A stretch of DNA of 64,000 nucleotides, from positions 1 to 64,000 of the forward strand of contig NZ_MDDS01000035.1 of NCBI RefSeq assembly GCF_001721295.1. The letters are read 5' to 3'. The position numbers and the translations under genes are program-made. Shown piece after piece: positions 25,126-35,000 of the stretch. The DNA is from Sphingomonas turrisvirgatae. Lineage in GTDB: Bacteria; Pseudomonadota; Alphaproteobacteria; Sphingomonadales; Sphingomonadaceae. Numbering within the stretch: position 1 is the first letter of the stretch; each line of letters starts with the position of its first letter. The notes below the pieces were generated by a model that had not been told where the DNA came from, made no database searches, and saw only the letters and a list, made by a program, of their open reading frames with translations.

Positions 25126-26523
25126 ATGAAGACGTTACGCGATCCAGCCAATGCGCTGGCCAAGGGGCTGGCCGCGATCCGCACCGAATTCGACGTGCCG
25201 GAGGCGTTTCCACCGGCAGCGCTGGCCGAGGCCGAACGCGTTGCGCAGCGGGTGCCGGATGGCCATGCCGATTGGACCGCCCTGCCCTTCGTCACACTCG
25301 ACCCGGCGAGCGCGACCGACCTCGACCAGGCGTTCTGCATCGAAGCGGCGGGCGGCGCGCTGATCCTGCACTATGCCATCGCCGACGTGGCGTGGTTCGT
25401 GGACGAGGGCGGCGCACTCGATAGCGAGGCGTGGCGGCGCGGCGAGACGCTGTACCTGCCGGACGGCAGGGCCGGGCTCTACCCCCCGATGCTGGCGGAA
25501 CGCGCGGCGAGCTTGTTGCCCGACGGGCCGCGACCGGCGGTGGTGTTCACCGTGCGCGTCGCCGGCGACGGCGCGGTGGCGATGGACGCGGTGACCCGAG
25601 CGGTGATCCGCAGCCGCGCCAAGCTTGCCTATTCGACCGTGCAAGAGGCCGATTTGCCGGCCGGCTTTGCCGAACTGTCGGCGCGGATCGCTGCCGCCGA
25701 AGCGGCGCGCGGTGCCGCTCGCGTCGATCCGCCCGAGCAGGAGCTGGCTAGGGACAAGGATGGCGCACTGATGCTGGCGTTCCGCGAGCGGCACGCGTCT
25801 GAGGATCGCAACGCCGCGCTGTCGCTGGCGTGCAATATGGCAGTGGCCGACTTGCTTCAGGCACACCGGACCGGCCTGTTCCGCGTGATGGCGGAGCCCG
25901 ACGATGCGGCGGAGCGGCGGCTGCGGCTGACTGCGCAGGGATTGGGCATCGACTGGCCCGACCAGGCGACACTCACGCAGTTCGAGCGGACGCTGGATCC
26001 CCGCGACACACGCCATGCCGCGCTGATGCTAGCGATCCGGCGCGCGGGCAATGGCGCGAGCTATCGCCCCTGGCGCGCCGACGAGACGCCGTGGCATGCC
26101 GCCGTTGCCGCGCCCTACGCTCATGCAACCGCACCGCTGCGCCGGCTCGCCGACCGCTATGTCATTCAGGCCGCACTGGCGGTGGGCAACGGCCGCGCGG
26201 TGCCGGATGGGGTGAGCGCCGCGTTCGACCGGCTGCCCAAGGTGATGGCGCGCGCCGGGGCACTGGCCGGGCGGATCGACCGCGCGGTAATCGACATGGC
26301 CGAAGCGGTGATGCTGGCCGGCTGCGAAGGACGGACGTTCGATGCCGTGGTCACCGATATCGGCGAGCGCGGCGCTTCGATACAGCTGGCCGACATGCCG
26401 GTCACTGCGCGGATCGATGCGGCCGGCCTGACGCCGGGCGATCCAGTGCGGGTGCGGCTGACTTCGGCCGATCCCTCGCGGCGCGCCATCGCGTTCGAGA
26501 TCGCTGGCGCGCCGGTCAGCTAG
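25126..26523 (+). CDS. RNB-domain ribonuclease (RNase II/R-like)
   Basis: 465 residues. The RNB catalytic centre is present as PFVTLDPASATDLDQAF, with metal-binding aspartates at D59, D65 and D67, and ALILHYAIADVAWFV. The N-terminal cold-shock domains of RNase R are absent, and only a short S1-like C-terminal region is left (about 400-465). It is therefore a truncated-architecture 3'-5' exoribonuclease, a form often annotated simply as RNB domain protein in alphaproteobacteria. It overlaps the convergent PAP2 gene by eight bases. Confidence 0.88.
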   Translation: MKTLRDPANALAKGLAAIRTEFDVPEAFPPAALAEAERVAQRVPDGHADWTALPFVTLDPASATDLDQAFCIEAAGGALILHYAIADVAWFVDEGGALDSEAWRRGETLYLPDGRAGLYPPMLAERAASLLPDGPRPAVVFTVRVAGDGAVAMDAVTRAVIRSRAKLAYSTVQEADLPAGFAELSARIAAAEAARGAARVDPPEQELARDKDGALMLAFRERHASEDRNAALSLACNMAVADLLQAHRTGLFRVMAEPDDAAERRLRLTAQGLGIDWPDQATLTQFERTLDPRDTRHAALMLAIRRAGNGASYRPWRADETPWHAAVAAPYAHATAPLRRLADRYVIQAALAVGNGRAVPDGVSAAFDRLPKVMARAGALAGRIDRAVIDMAEAVMLAGCEGRTFDAVVTDIGERGASIQLADMPVTARIDAAGLTPGDPVRVRLTSADPSRRAIAFEIAGAPVS

Positions 26524-27133
26524 GGTCAGCGCGGCGGGCGGCGAGTTTGCGGATGCCGGCGTTGACCAGCGCCTCCGCCAGCCAGCCGATCGCCGCGCCG
26601 CCGACGACATCCGTCGGAAAATGCTTGCGGCGGGGCAGCTGGATTGCGGCGACCGCGCCGGCCGCCGCCGCGACCGGCAGCGCAGCACCTGGATATTCGC
26701 GGGTCAGCGCGCGCGCTACGGCGACGGCACCGGCGGTATGGCCGGAGGGAAAAGACGACCATGGCCCGTCGTGGCTGGCTGCCTCCCCGGCATGGCGCAG
26801 GACATAGCGGCCCTCGTCCAGCATCTTATGCGGGCGGGTGCGATCGACGCGGTGCTTGATGCGCGTCTTGATGCCCGTAGCGACGATCTCGCTCGCCAGC
26901 ATGCGCAGCCCCGCGCGCAGCAGCGCCGGACGGCGCAGCACGAACCCGGCGAGCGCCGTCGCGGCGGTGAGCGCGAGCATCGGCGGGTGGTCCGCGATCT
27001 CGCTCGCCTTCCCCACCGCAGCGATGACCGGATGATCGTGGTGCGGGCCGAGCGCGGCAGCGATCCTGGCATCGGCCTGTTCTAGCTTGCTGGCACGACG
27101 TGCCTCGGCGGGGGGCTTTTTCGTGCGGGCCAT
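26516..27133 (-). CDS. PAP2 superfamily phosphatase
   Basis: 205 residues with the three PAP2 motifs in order: KHRVDRTRP (K93...R100 P101), FPSGHTAGA (129-132 PSGH) and RRKHFPTDV (H171, D175). Hydrophobic stretches at ~52-70 and ~140-165 suggest membrane association. Enzymes of this family dephosphorylate lipids such as phosphatidic acid or undecaprenyl pyrophosphate. The N-terminal 25 residues are basic. Its 3' end runs eight bases into the RNB gene on the opposite strand. Confidence 0.88.
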   Translation of the reverse strand: MARTKKPPAEARRASKLEQADARIAAALGPHHDHPVIAAVGKASEIADHPPMLALTAATALAGFVLRRPALLRAGLRMLASEIVATGIKTRIKHRVDRTRPHKMLDEGRYVLRHAGEAASHDGPWSSFPSGHTAGAVAVARALTREYPGAALPVAAAAGAVAAIQLPRRKHFPTDVVGGAAIGWLAEALVNAGIRKLAARRADPS

Positions 27134-27220
27134 GCCTGGCTAAACCCCCGCCGCTGCGAAAAGTTCGGGCGTCTGCGGCGTCGGCTTGCGGCGCCAGGGT
27201 CAGGACCCTAGGGGCGCTGC

Positions 27221-27931
27221 ATGGATGAACCGCAGAAATTCCGCCGGCTCTATGGCCGCGCCAAGGGGCACAAGCTTCGCATGGGCCAGGCCGCGCTGGT
27301 CGACGATCTGCTGCCGCGCGTCGCCGTGCCGGAAACGGGCGCGCTGACCGCGGAGTCGCTGTTCGGCAACGACCGCCCGCTCGAGCTCGAGATCGGCTTT
27401 GGCGCGGGCGAGCATCTGGCGGGGCAAGCGGCGGCGCGCTCCGATCACGGCTTTATCGGGTGCGAGCCGTTCCTGAATGGCGTGGTCGGCGCGCTGGTGC
27501 ACATCCGCGATGGCGGGCTGGGCAATGTTCGGCTGCATATGGGCGATGCGCTCGATGTGATCGAGCGGCTGCCGGACGCCAGCCTGAGCCGCGTCTACCT
27601 GCTTCACCCCGACCCGTGGCGCAAGGCGCGCCATGCCAAGCGGCGCATGATCAACCACGGCCCGCTCGACCTGATCGCAGCCAAGCTGAAGCCCGGTTGC
27701 GAATTCCGGCTGGGCACCGACGACCCCACCTATTGCCGCTGGTCGATGATGGTCATGAACCAGCGCCGCGATTTCGAATGGCAGGCGCAGACGGCAAGCG
27801 ATTTCCTGACCCGACCCGACGACTGGCCCGAAACCCGCTACGAACGCAAGGCGCGGCGACAGGGACATGAGGTGTGGTATTTCCGATATGTGCGGAGCGG
27901 CGTCGCGGCTGCACCGTCAGTCGGGTCGTAG
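27221..27931 (+). CDS. trmB: tRNA (guanine-N7)-methyltransferase
   Basis: 236 residues. The N-terminal FRRLYGRAKGHKLR is typical. SAM motif I is LELEIGFGAGEHLA, followed by FIGCEPFLNGV, and the TrmB-specific LLHPDPWRKARHAKRRM and GTDDPTYCRW segments. It methylates G46 in the tRNA variable loop. The ATG at 27221 is preceded by GGGGCGCTGC. The gene stands alone. Confidence 0.94.
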   Translation: MDEPQKFRRLYGRAKGHKLRMGQAALVDDLLPRVAVPETGALTAESLFGNDRPLELEIGFGAGEHLAGQAAARSDHGFIGCEPFLNGVVGALVHIRDGGLGNVRLHMGDALDVIERLPDASLSRVYLLHPDPWRKARHAKRRMINHGPLDLIAAKLKPGCEFRLGTDDPTYCRWSMMVMNQRRDFEWQAQTASDFLTRPDDWPETRYERKARRQGHEVWYFRYVRSGVAAAPSVGS

Positions 27932-27981
27932 CTTCCCGACCGCGCTGCCGCAGGGCGACGCACACCGGGCAGGCCTATCGG

Positions 27982-29070
27982 TCAGCGGCGCAGCAGCCGG
28001 TTGACCAGCGCGACCAGCTCCGCCTCGCGGCGCAGGCCGGTCTTGTGCAGGATATGCTTGATCTGAATCGCGACGGTCGACGGGCTCGTGCCGCGCGCCG
28101 CCGCAATCTCGTTGCGCGCGACCCCATTGGCCATCACCAGCGCCACTTCGGCCTCGGCCCGGGTGAGCTGGAGCGCGGCCCGAAGCGTTTCTGCATGCTC
28201 GATCGAAATCGGCGCCGTCTGGTGAAAGGTGACCAGCACATGCGGCCGGAACAAGGTCGCCCATTCGCGTAACGGCAGCGGATGGACCTCGCAGAAGCGT
28301 CGCTCGGGATCGTTATCCGCGGCGGTCAGCCAGATGCGCTCGCTGGCCAGCGGCCGTCCCCTGAGCGCTTCGCTTACCGCCATGCGCAGTTTAGCATCGT
28401 CGACGGGGTTACGCGCCGCCAATCGCTTGTCCTCAAGCTTGAGCAAGCCCTGGCGCACCGCGGCCTCGGCCGCCGGCGTCATCTGCGCGACCTGCCCTTT
28501 GCGATCGAGCAGGAACGCCGCCCCGCGCATCGATTCGAGCGCGCCCAGGGTCAGAGCCACGCCCTGCGATTCGATCGCATGCTGCATCCGCACGGCGGAG
28601 CGAGCATAGGGCGCGACCTGCGCGAACTTTGCCTGATCGGCCACGCTGGCCGGCCCCTCACGAAAACCGCGAAAGGTCGCCAGCCCGACCATCGCACCGC
28701 CGTCGTTCCACAGAACGGTCTGCATGCCGTAGGGTATATCGGCCGTTTCGCACAGGCCGTTATAGGCCTCGCTCGCCGAGCGCGAACGCAGCCGCGCATA
28801 TTGCGTTTCGCCGACGACCTCGAGCACCGACGCGACGGCACCCAGCCGCCAGCTGCGCCCCGGATCGGCCGCGCCAACCTTGACCTGCTGGTCGACCGGA
28901 AGCTCGGCCATGCCGACGAAGCGGCTGAACGGCAGCGTCTGTTCGCTGCCAAAGCCCACCATATGCGCGCGGCCCGCACCGGTGAAGGCCGCGAACGCAC
29001 TGATTGCGGCATCCCAGCCGCCCGGGACCAGCGGCGCATCCGCGAAGAGCTGTCCCAGCTTATGTTCCAT
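27982..29070 (-). CDS. LuxR-type helix-turn-helix transcriptional regulator
   Basis: 362 residues if started at the ATG at 29070; the frame is open to a TTG at 29145. The C-terminal LuxR-type HTH is clear (LTRAEAEVALVMANGVARNEIAAARG...STVAIQIKHILHKTGLRREAELVALV). The upstream part has a PAS/GAF-like sensory region without recognisable ligand residues, and no phospho-receiver signature. The target is unknown; being next to the autotransporter, it could control that gene. The intergenic space between their ends holds a hairpin. Confidence 0.8.
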   Translation of the reverse strand: MEHKLGQLFADAPLVPGGWDAAISAFAAFTGAGRAHMVGFGSEQTLPFSRFVGMAELPVDQQVKVGAADPGRSWRLGAVASVLEVVGETQYARLRSRSASEAYNGLCETADIPYGMQTVLWNDGGAMVGLATFRGFREGPASVADQAKFAQVAPYARSAVRMQHAIESQGVALTLGALESMRGAAFLLDRKGQVAQMTPAAEAAVRQGLLKLEDKRLAARNPVDDAKLRMAVSEALRGRPLASERIWLTAADNDPERRFCEVHPLPLREWATLFRPHVLVTFHQTAPISIEHAETLRAALQLTRAEAEVALVMANGVARNEIAAARGTSPSTVAIQIKHILHKTGLRREAELVALVNRLLRR

Positions 29071-29198
29071 TGCGCCCAAGTCGTTCCAGCCATTACCAGC
29101 GCTATCGCGCGAGCTTAGTAAAGCTTGAAACCCAGTTGGACTCAATGTCCGGTTAATATCGCCGCGCAGCGCAGCTCGTTTTCGATGTCGATCACGTT

Positions 29199-29224
29199 GC
29201 TACCGGAGCGAATGCCCCGGTAGC
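29199..29224 (-). terminator. Hairpin after the autotransporter gene
   Basis: GCTACCGG and CCGGTAGC form an 8-bp perfect stem with a 10-base loop, just downstream of the autotransporter stop. There is no U-run following, so it could stabilise the mRNA end or work with Rho instead of acting as a classical intrinsic terminator. Confidence 0.4.
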
Positions 29225-29230
29225 ACATGG

Positions 29231-32200
29231 TCATAAGGCGATGCTGATCGTCGCGCGGGCACCATGATCTTGCCAGCCCGAAGCAAAGCTTCCGGTGTAG
29301 GACGCACCGATGCGCACCGGACCGGCCTGCGCCTGAAGGCCGAGATCGACCACCGCCGCATCTTCGGGCAGGCGAGCGCCGGTGACCTGGATCGCGGTGG
29401 TGCCGCCGCGCAGGCGGTTCTGCGTCGTGCCGGCAAGGTCGCCCCAGCCATGCTGCCACCCGCCGCCAAGCGTCACTTCCGCGCCCCCGCCCAGCGGCAG
29501 CCGCGCATCCGCGCCGAGCGTCACGAAGGTGGTTTCCTGTACGTTCCTTGCGACCGACAGCGCCGCGGCATTGCCCGCCTCGGCCAGCGCCTCGCCCGTG
29601 ATGCGCACGCTGGCGAGGCGGACGAACGGCGCAAGGTCAAGCTCGCCCTCCACGACGTCATAGGCAAGGTTGCCGAACAGCTGGCGGCTGGTCGCGTCGC
29701 GCTGCCCGCGCTGAGTGGCCGTGCCGGCTCCGAAATTGACCGCGCGCGTGATATCGACCTCATGCCAGGCAAAGCTCGCACCGGCCTGCGCCCTGAAGCC
29801 GCTGCTGACATAGCCGACGACGCCCGCCACGCCCCAGCCCGTTGCCGTCGCGCTGCTCGCCCGGGCATCGACGTCCTGCCGCGACTTGGTGACCGTGCCG
29901 GCCAGCGCAACCGAAATCCCCTGCTCGGCATAACCTGCACCGACGATCAGGTTGCTATAGTCGAGATCGGCAGCCGCCGCATCGCCACGCGCATCGACCG
30001 TGCCCCAGTTCGTCGTGGTGGAGCCGATCGCAAAACCGCCACTCACGCTTTCGTCGGGCATCGCGGCGATCAGTGCATCGCGCACCATCCGCGCATCATG
30101 CGTCAGCACCGATGCCGTGGTCGCATAGATTTCACCCGACAGCGCGTCGTAAGACGATTGCGCCATCGCCGCCGATTGCGTCAGCACCTCCTCATAGACC
30201 GCATTGCCGATGCCGAGCGCTTGAACCGCGCGCGCGACGCTCGTCTGGTTGCCACCATCGGCGACCGCCGCGAACTCGACATCGTTACGGTAGAGCGCCA
30301 GCGTGACTTCGTTCGCCGAATAGCGCAGCTGCGGCGTGAGGAAGGCAAGGTTCGACGTCACCGAACCGAAGGTGCCGGTGATCCCCCCGGCACTGGTCAG
30401 GATGGTGTACAGCGTCCGCGGACGGTAGCTGCCGCTTTCGGCCAGCACCTGGACTCTGGCCGTGCTGGCGATGGTGGTGGCGCCCGTCACGTCGATCCGG
30501 TCCGCAGCGCCGGCGGCGTTCGCCTCCACTTCGTAGACCGAGCCGGCGTTGAAGGCCAGATTGCCGTTCACCGTCAGCCGGCCGATCGAGTTGCCCGGTC
30601 CGATCCGGCCGCCGGCAACCGTGACGCTGCCCACCCGGCCGTTGCCGCCCAGGACGCCGCCGGCATTGAGCAGCACGGGCGAGACGATCGATCCGTTCAC
30701 CTTCAGCGTGCCGTTGTCGATGCTGGTCGTGCCGGTGTAGCTGCTGTTGCCGGTCAGGTTCAGCTGCCCCCCGCCGGTCAGCCGCAGCGAGCCGTTGCCC
30801 GTGATCGATCCGGCAAAGACGCTCGCCTCGTCCTGATCGATGGTCAACTGCGCCCCGGCGATGTTGACGCTGCCCTGAGCGCCGCCGGACAGCCCGCCGA
30901 TCGTCTGGTTCGTCCCGCTGAGGTCGAGCAGGCCCTGTCCCACGTCAAAATCCGTCTCCGGATCGATCGTGCCGGTCAGCTTGACCGATCCGCCCAGAAC
31001 GCGCGTGGTCCCGCTGAATTCATAGGCCCCAGCAAAGGTGAGGACGCCAGCGCCGCGCTTTTCCAGCAGACCGCTACCGGAAAAGTCACCGAGGAAGCTG
31101 TAGTTGTCGGACCGCGCGAAGATGAACGTCCCATCGTTCACCAGATTGCCGGTGAAGTCCCCGCGCGTCCCACCATCGCCCAGCGCGAAGATGCCATTGC
31201 CCGTCGTCGTCACATCGCCGGCGAGCGAACCGGTCAAGTGCAGCGCGCCGTTCGCGACGATCGTGCCCCCGGTGTGAGTCAGCGTGTCCGTATCGACCTG
31301 GATCGTGCCCGTGCCAGCCAGCAGCAGGGCGCCCGAACCGGACACGGCCAGGGCGTTGCTGCTGTCGAGCAGCACGTCGCTGGCGAAATTGAGCACCAGC
31401 AGGCCGTCGTTGCGCACGTCGCCGGTCACGATCGCGCTGTCGCCATCGGTGCCAAGGACTTCATTGACCTGCAGCGCGCCATCGGCGGCGATCGCGACAC
31501 GGTCGAATGCCCCGACGAAGCGGTCCGTGGTCCAATAGCCGCGTTCGACCGTCAGCGCCTCGAAGTTCGTCAGCCGGCCGATCACCTGGGCCGCGGTCGG
31601 CTGCGCGCTGCTGCCGATCAGGGTGACCGCATCGAAACCGGCGCCGCCATCGACGCCGCCGACAATGGTCGACCCCGTGCGCAGGATCAGGCGATCATCG
31701 GCCGAACTGAGCGATACGGCCAGGCCCTGGACGCTTTCGATCCGGCCCGAATTGTCGAGCACCATGGCACCGCGACCGACGATCGCCGCCTCCGCCGCAT
31801 GGATCGTGCCGGTGTTGGTCACCGTGCCGCCGGCCGCAGCGTAGATCGCCACCCCGCCGTTGCTCCTGATGGTGCCGCGATTAGCGATCTGCACCGCCTC
31901 AGCTTCAATCGAACGGCCGGCCGACACGATCATCCCGCCATTGTCGATCGTGCCGCTGCCCAGCAGGACGAGGCCGCGCCCGCCACTGTTGATACCGCCC
32001 GCAGCGCCGATGCGAACCGACAGCGCGCCGCTGCCGCTCAACAGCGCGCCGGCATAGCCGCCGGCATTCGAGGCGGTCACCACGCCGCCGATGTCGAGCG
32101 TGATCGCACCGCCCGCGCTGCTTGCCAGATCGATGGCGTTGGCCCCGTCGCCCGACACGTCGATGCGGTTGACCGCGACGTCGATCGCGCCGGTCGTGCT

Positions 32201-34936
32201 GCGCGCGACGATGCCGGCGGCGCCGTTGCCGGCGGTGGCGATGGTGCCGGTGCTGGTCACCTGCACATTGCCGGTCGTTGCCAGTGCCTGGATGCCATGC
32301 GCACGCGCGCCCGACGTCGTCACATCGCCGCTGGCGATCGCCACGCCGCCGGTATCCCCGCGACCATAGATGCCGATGCCGTCGCTGCCCGCCGTGGTCA
32401 CCTTGCCGCTCACAATTGAGGCGGCCCCCGTCGTGAGCGCGGTGACGCCCCAGGCCGAAGTGCCGATGACCGAGGTAATCCCCGCGTCGATCGCGACCCG
32501 GCCACCGCTGGCGGAAATGCCGGTGACGCCATCGCCGGTGAACTGCCCGGCGAGCAGCCCCGGCAGCGTCGTCGTCGTGGTGCCGGCGCGGATGTTGATG
32601 TCCCCAGTGGTGGTGCGCGCCCACACGCCGACGTCGCCGCCCGTCCCGACCGATGTGGTCCCGGCATCGATGTTGACGTTCCCCGCGCCGCCATAGACGA
32701 CGATGCCAGGCCCGTTGGGCGTCGTGATCGATCCGCTGGTGATATCCACCGTGCCGCCGGCCCAGGCATAGATGCCGGCGCCGCCGCCGTCCGCACCGGT
32801 CGTGATCGAGCCGCTGACAATGCGGATCGGGCCGCTATGATCGACTGCGATGCCCCAGCTGTCGGGGCCGGTCGCGATGATGCTGTCACTGACGATCGAC
32901 AGCGCCCCGGTCCCGCCCTGCGCGGGCCGCATGCCATAAGCGGGGTTGGCGACACTGCCGACGACGATGCCATAGGCGCCCGCCCCACTCGTCGCGATCG
33001 TGCCGCTGTCGATGGTGATGTTGCCGCCCATCACCGGGCCGTTGCCAACGCGAGTGGGCACGAAGATGCCGGTAGCGCCGGCGCCTGCCGTGCGGATCGA
33101 GTCACTGGTGATGGCGATATCGCCATTGGCCGAGCGCGCACGGATGCCCAGCGCCGCGTCGCCGCTGGTCAGGATCGATCCGCTGTCGATCGTCAAGCCC
33201 GCGCTGCCGGCGGCCCAGATCCCGGTGCCCTGGATGCCGGTCGTCGCCACCTCGTCGCTGACAATGCGAGCGGTGCCTGCCGTGCTGGCATAGATGCCGA
33301 ACGCGGCCTCGCCCTTCACCGATACCAGGCCGCTGTCGATGCTGATGTCCCCGCCGCCGGTCGACAACGCGGTGATGCCGTCGGCGGTATAGCCGCTCGC
33401 CGGGCGGATGCCGTTCGTGACGGTGCGATCCGCGGTGATCGCGATATCACCCGCCCCCGTCTCGACGAAGATGCCGACGTCGCCGGCAGCGCCCACCTCG
33501 GTCGAGCCGGCATCGATCCGGACATTGCCGGCGGCGCCATAGACGACGATGCCCGGCCCTTCCTGAGTGGACACCGATCCGCTGGTGATATCGACGGTGG
33601 AGCCCGCCCACATATAGATGCCGCTGCCCTGCGTAACGATCGACCCGCTGGTCAGCGCGATCGCACCGGCATGATCAACGATGATCCCGCGTGCGCCTGC
33701 CCCGGTCGCGACGATGGTATCGCTGACGATCGTCAGCGCGCCGGTCCCCGCCGTGGGGGAGACTGGCCGGTACTGATAGGTCGGATTGGGCGATCCGCCG
33801 ACGACGATGCCGTGCGCCAGCGCGCCCGACGTTTCGACGCGGCCGCTGTCCACAGTAATGTCGCCGGTGACGCCACTCGTCCCGTCGAAGGTCGAGACGT
33901 AGATGCCGTTGGCGCCGTTGCCGGCCGTCGTGATCGCGTCGCTGGTGATGCGGATCGGATCGGCGGTATAGGCGGTGTAGCCATCGACCTGAATGCCATG
34001 CGAATTCTGGCCGGCGGTGCGGATCGAGCCGCTGTCGATGGTAATGGCGGAGGCGCCGGCCGCCAGGATGCCGTTGCTGAACGCACCGTCGGTCACGATC
34101 GAACCGCTGCCGATCGTCAGCGCCCCGGTGGACAGGACCTGAAGGCCATGCACGCCATAGCCGTTGCCGATCGTCTCGCCCGCGCGGATCGCGGCGCCAC
34201 CGCGCCCCGCGCTGACATAGATCGTCGCGGCGCTATAGCCGGGATTGGCAGTCGCCTCGGCACGGCCGCTGGTGAGGTTGACCGAATAACCCTGCGCGAT
34301 GATCGCGTTGCCGCCGGTGGCCGTGGCCGACTGGCTGGTGATCCGGGTGTTCCCGGCGACGAAACCCAACTCGGGTCCCGCGAACAAGGTAGTGGTGAAG
34401 ATTGCGCGGGTATGCCCCACCGTCGTTCCGGCATCGATCGTGATGTCGCCACCGCCCGAATTGGCATGGATGCCGCGGCTGTCGTCGGCGCCGCGACCCG
34501 CGACATTCACCGTGCCGCTGTTGATGGCGATCGCGCCGCCGCTCGTTATGGCTGAGATGCCATAGACCTGTCCCGGCCCGGTCGTGGTCACCGAACCGCT
34601 GTCGATCGACACCGTCCCCGTACCGCCGCGTGCATTGATGCCATAGCCGCCCGGCGCGGTGGTTACGATCGATCGGCTGTCGATGGCGATCCGGCCGGTC
34701 GTTTCGGCATAGATGGCGGTGCCGTCATCGACGACGATGTCACCGCTCTCGATCGTGATAGGGCTGCCATCGGGCGCGCTCTGGCGAATGGACTGCGCCG
34801 CGGCTGCGCTGGGCAGCAGCGACCAGCCCAGCGCGCTGCCGGCGAGCAGCAGCCCGCTCAAGGCGCGGCGATGGCCCGCCGACCCGCCCGACGCGCGTGA
34901 ACCAGCCGAGCGAACTACATCCATGTTTCGAGCCAT
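29231..34936 (-). CDS. Autotransporter with repetitive beta-helix passenger and C-terminal barrel
   Basis: About 1,901 residues. The signal peptide-like N-terminus (~48 residues, ending AAAAQS) has an extended basic n-region. Alternative ATG at 34948. The passenger is made of short beta-helix turns with recurring DSGS, TTAG and GI motifs, and contains a tandem duplication of about 280 residues (see repeat feature). Passenger-associated repeats of the type GTTRVLGGSVKLTG and GTTSIDNGTLKVNGS precede a linker and the autotransporter barrel (about 29231-30050). The barrel carries DALSGEIYATTASVL upstream and ends SIAL, not in the usual aromatic residue. It is presumably exported to the cell surface or released; the passenger's ligand is not known. 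Confidence 0.88.
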   Translation of the reverse strand: MARNMDVVRSAGSRASGGSAGHRRALSGLLLAGSALGWSLLPSAAAAQSIRQSAPDGSPITIESGDIVVDDGTAIYAETTGRIAIDSRSIVTTAPGGYGINARGGTGTVSIDSGSVTTTGPGQVYGISAITSGGAIAINSGTVNVAGRGADDSRGIHANSGGGDITIDAGTTVGHTRAIFTTTLFAGPELGFVAGNTRITSQSATATGGNAIIAQGYSVNLTSGRAEATANPGYSAATIYVSAGRGGAAIRAGETIGNGYGVHGLQVLSTGALTIGSGSIVTDGAFSNGILAAGASAITIDSGSIRTAGQNSHGIQVDGYTAYTADPIRITSDAITTAGNGANGIYVSTFDGTSGVTGDITVDSGRVETSGALAHGIVVGGSPNPTYQYRPVSPTAGTGALTIVSDTIVATGAGARGIIVDHAGAIALTSGSIVTQGSGIYMWAGSTVDITSGSVSTQEGPGIVVYGAAGNVRIDAGSTEVGAAGDVGIFVETGAGDIAITADRTVTNGIRPASGYTADGITALSTGGGDISIDSGLVSVKGEAAFGIYASTAGTARIVSDEVATTGIQGTGIWAAGSAGLTIDSGSILTSGDAALGIRARSANGDIAITSDSIRTAGAGATGIFVPTRVGNGPVMGGNITIDSGTIATSGAGAYGIVVGSVANPAYGMRPAQGGTGALSIVSDSIIATGPDSWGIAVDHSGPIRIVSGSITTGADGGGAGIYAWAGGTVDITSGSITTPNGPGIVVYGGAGNVNIDAGTTSVGTGGDVGVWARTTTGDINIRAGTTTTTLPGLLAGQFTGDGVTGISASGGRVAIDAGITSVIGTSAWGVTALTTGAASIVSGKVTTAGSDGIGIYGRGDTGGVAIASGDVTTSGARAHGIQALATTGNVQVTSTGTIATAGNGAAGIVARSTTGAIDVAVNRIDVSGDGANAIDLASSAGGAITLDIGGVVTASNAGGYAGALLSGSGALSVRIGAAGGINSGGRGLVLLGSGTIDNGGMIVSAGRSIEAEAVQIANRGTIRSNGGVAIYAAAGGTVTNTGTIHAAEAAIVGRGAMVLDNSGRIESVQGLAVSLSSADDRLILRTGSTIVGGVDGGAGFDAVTLIGSSAQPTAAQVIGRLTNFEALTVERGYWTTDRFVGAFDRVAIAADGALQVNEVLGTDGDSAIVTGDVRNDGLLVLNFASDVLLDSSNALAVSGSGALLLAGTGTIQVDTDTLTHTGGTIVANGALHLTGSLAGDVTTTGNGIFALGDGGTRGDFTGNLVNDGTFIFARSDNYSFLGDFSGSGLLEKRGAGVLTFAGAYEFSGTTRVLGGSVKLTGTIDPETDFDVGQGLLDLSGTNQTIGGLSGGAQGSVNIAGAQLTIDQDEASVFAGSITGNGSLRLTGGGQLNLTGNSSYTGTTSIDNGTLKVNGSIVSPVLLNAGGVLGGNGRVGSVTVAGGRIGPGNSIGRLTVNGNLAFNAGSVYEVEANAAGAADRIDVTGATTIASTARVQVLAESGSYRPRTLYTILTSAGGITGTFGSVTSNLAFLTPQLRYSANEVTLALYRNDVEFAAVADGGNQTSVARAVQALGIGNAVYEEVLTQSAAMAQSSYDALSGEIYATTASVLTHDARMVRDALIAAMPDESVSGGFAIGSTTTNWGTVDARGDAAAADLDYSNLIVGAGYAEQGISVALAGTVTKSRQDVDARASSATATGWGVAGVVGYVSSGFRAQAGASFAWHEVDITRAVNFGAGTATQRGQRDATSRQLFGNLAYDVVEGELDLAPFVRLASVRITGEALAEAGNAAALSVARNVQETTFVTLGADARLPLGGGAEVTLGGGWQHGWGDLAGTTQNRLRGGTTAIQVTGARLPEDAAVVDLGLQAQAGPVRIGASYTGSFASGWQDHGARATISIAL
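32695..34380 (-). repeat. ~840-bp tandem duplication inside the autotransporter passenger
   Basis: Two copies are clearly alignable. The ACGACGATGCC(C/A)GGCCC block is at about 33541 and again at 32695 (846 bp apart), and the ATGATC(A/G)AC block is at 33671 and 32837 (834 bp apart). The protein pairs GTGALTIVSDTI with GTGALSIVSDSI, and PGIVVYGAAGNVRIDAGST with PGIVVYGGAGNVNIDAGTT. The copies differ by small indels, so the duplication is old. The outer limits are approximate. Confidence 0.75.
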
Positions 34937-35000
34937 GCTTACCCCCATGATCCCTGCCGAGCGGCGTCTACTCGCGCCGCTACGATATGATTCGCGTTGA

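Noticed and set aside
32695..34380. CRISPR array or simple satellite DNA
   Set aside because: The repeats are long, diverged and in one continuous reading frame; no short direct repeat with unique spacers is seen.
29264..34555. Long open frames on the plus strand (1,051 and 572 codons) opposite the autotransporter
   Set aside because: They are complements of the repetitive, GC-rich minus-strand gene; their composition is Arg/Asp/Ala-rich with no domain, signal or ribosome site of their own.
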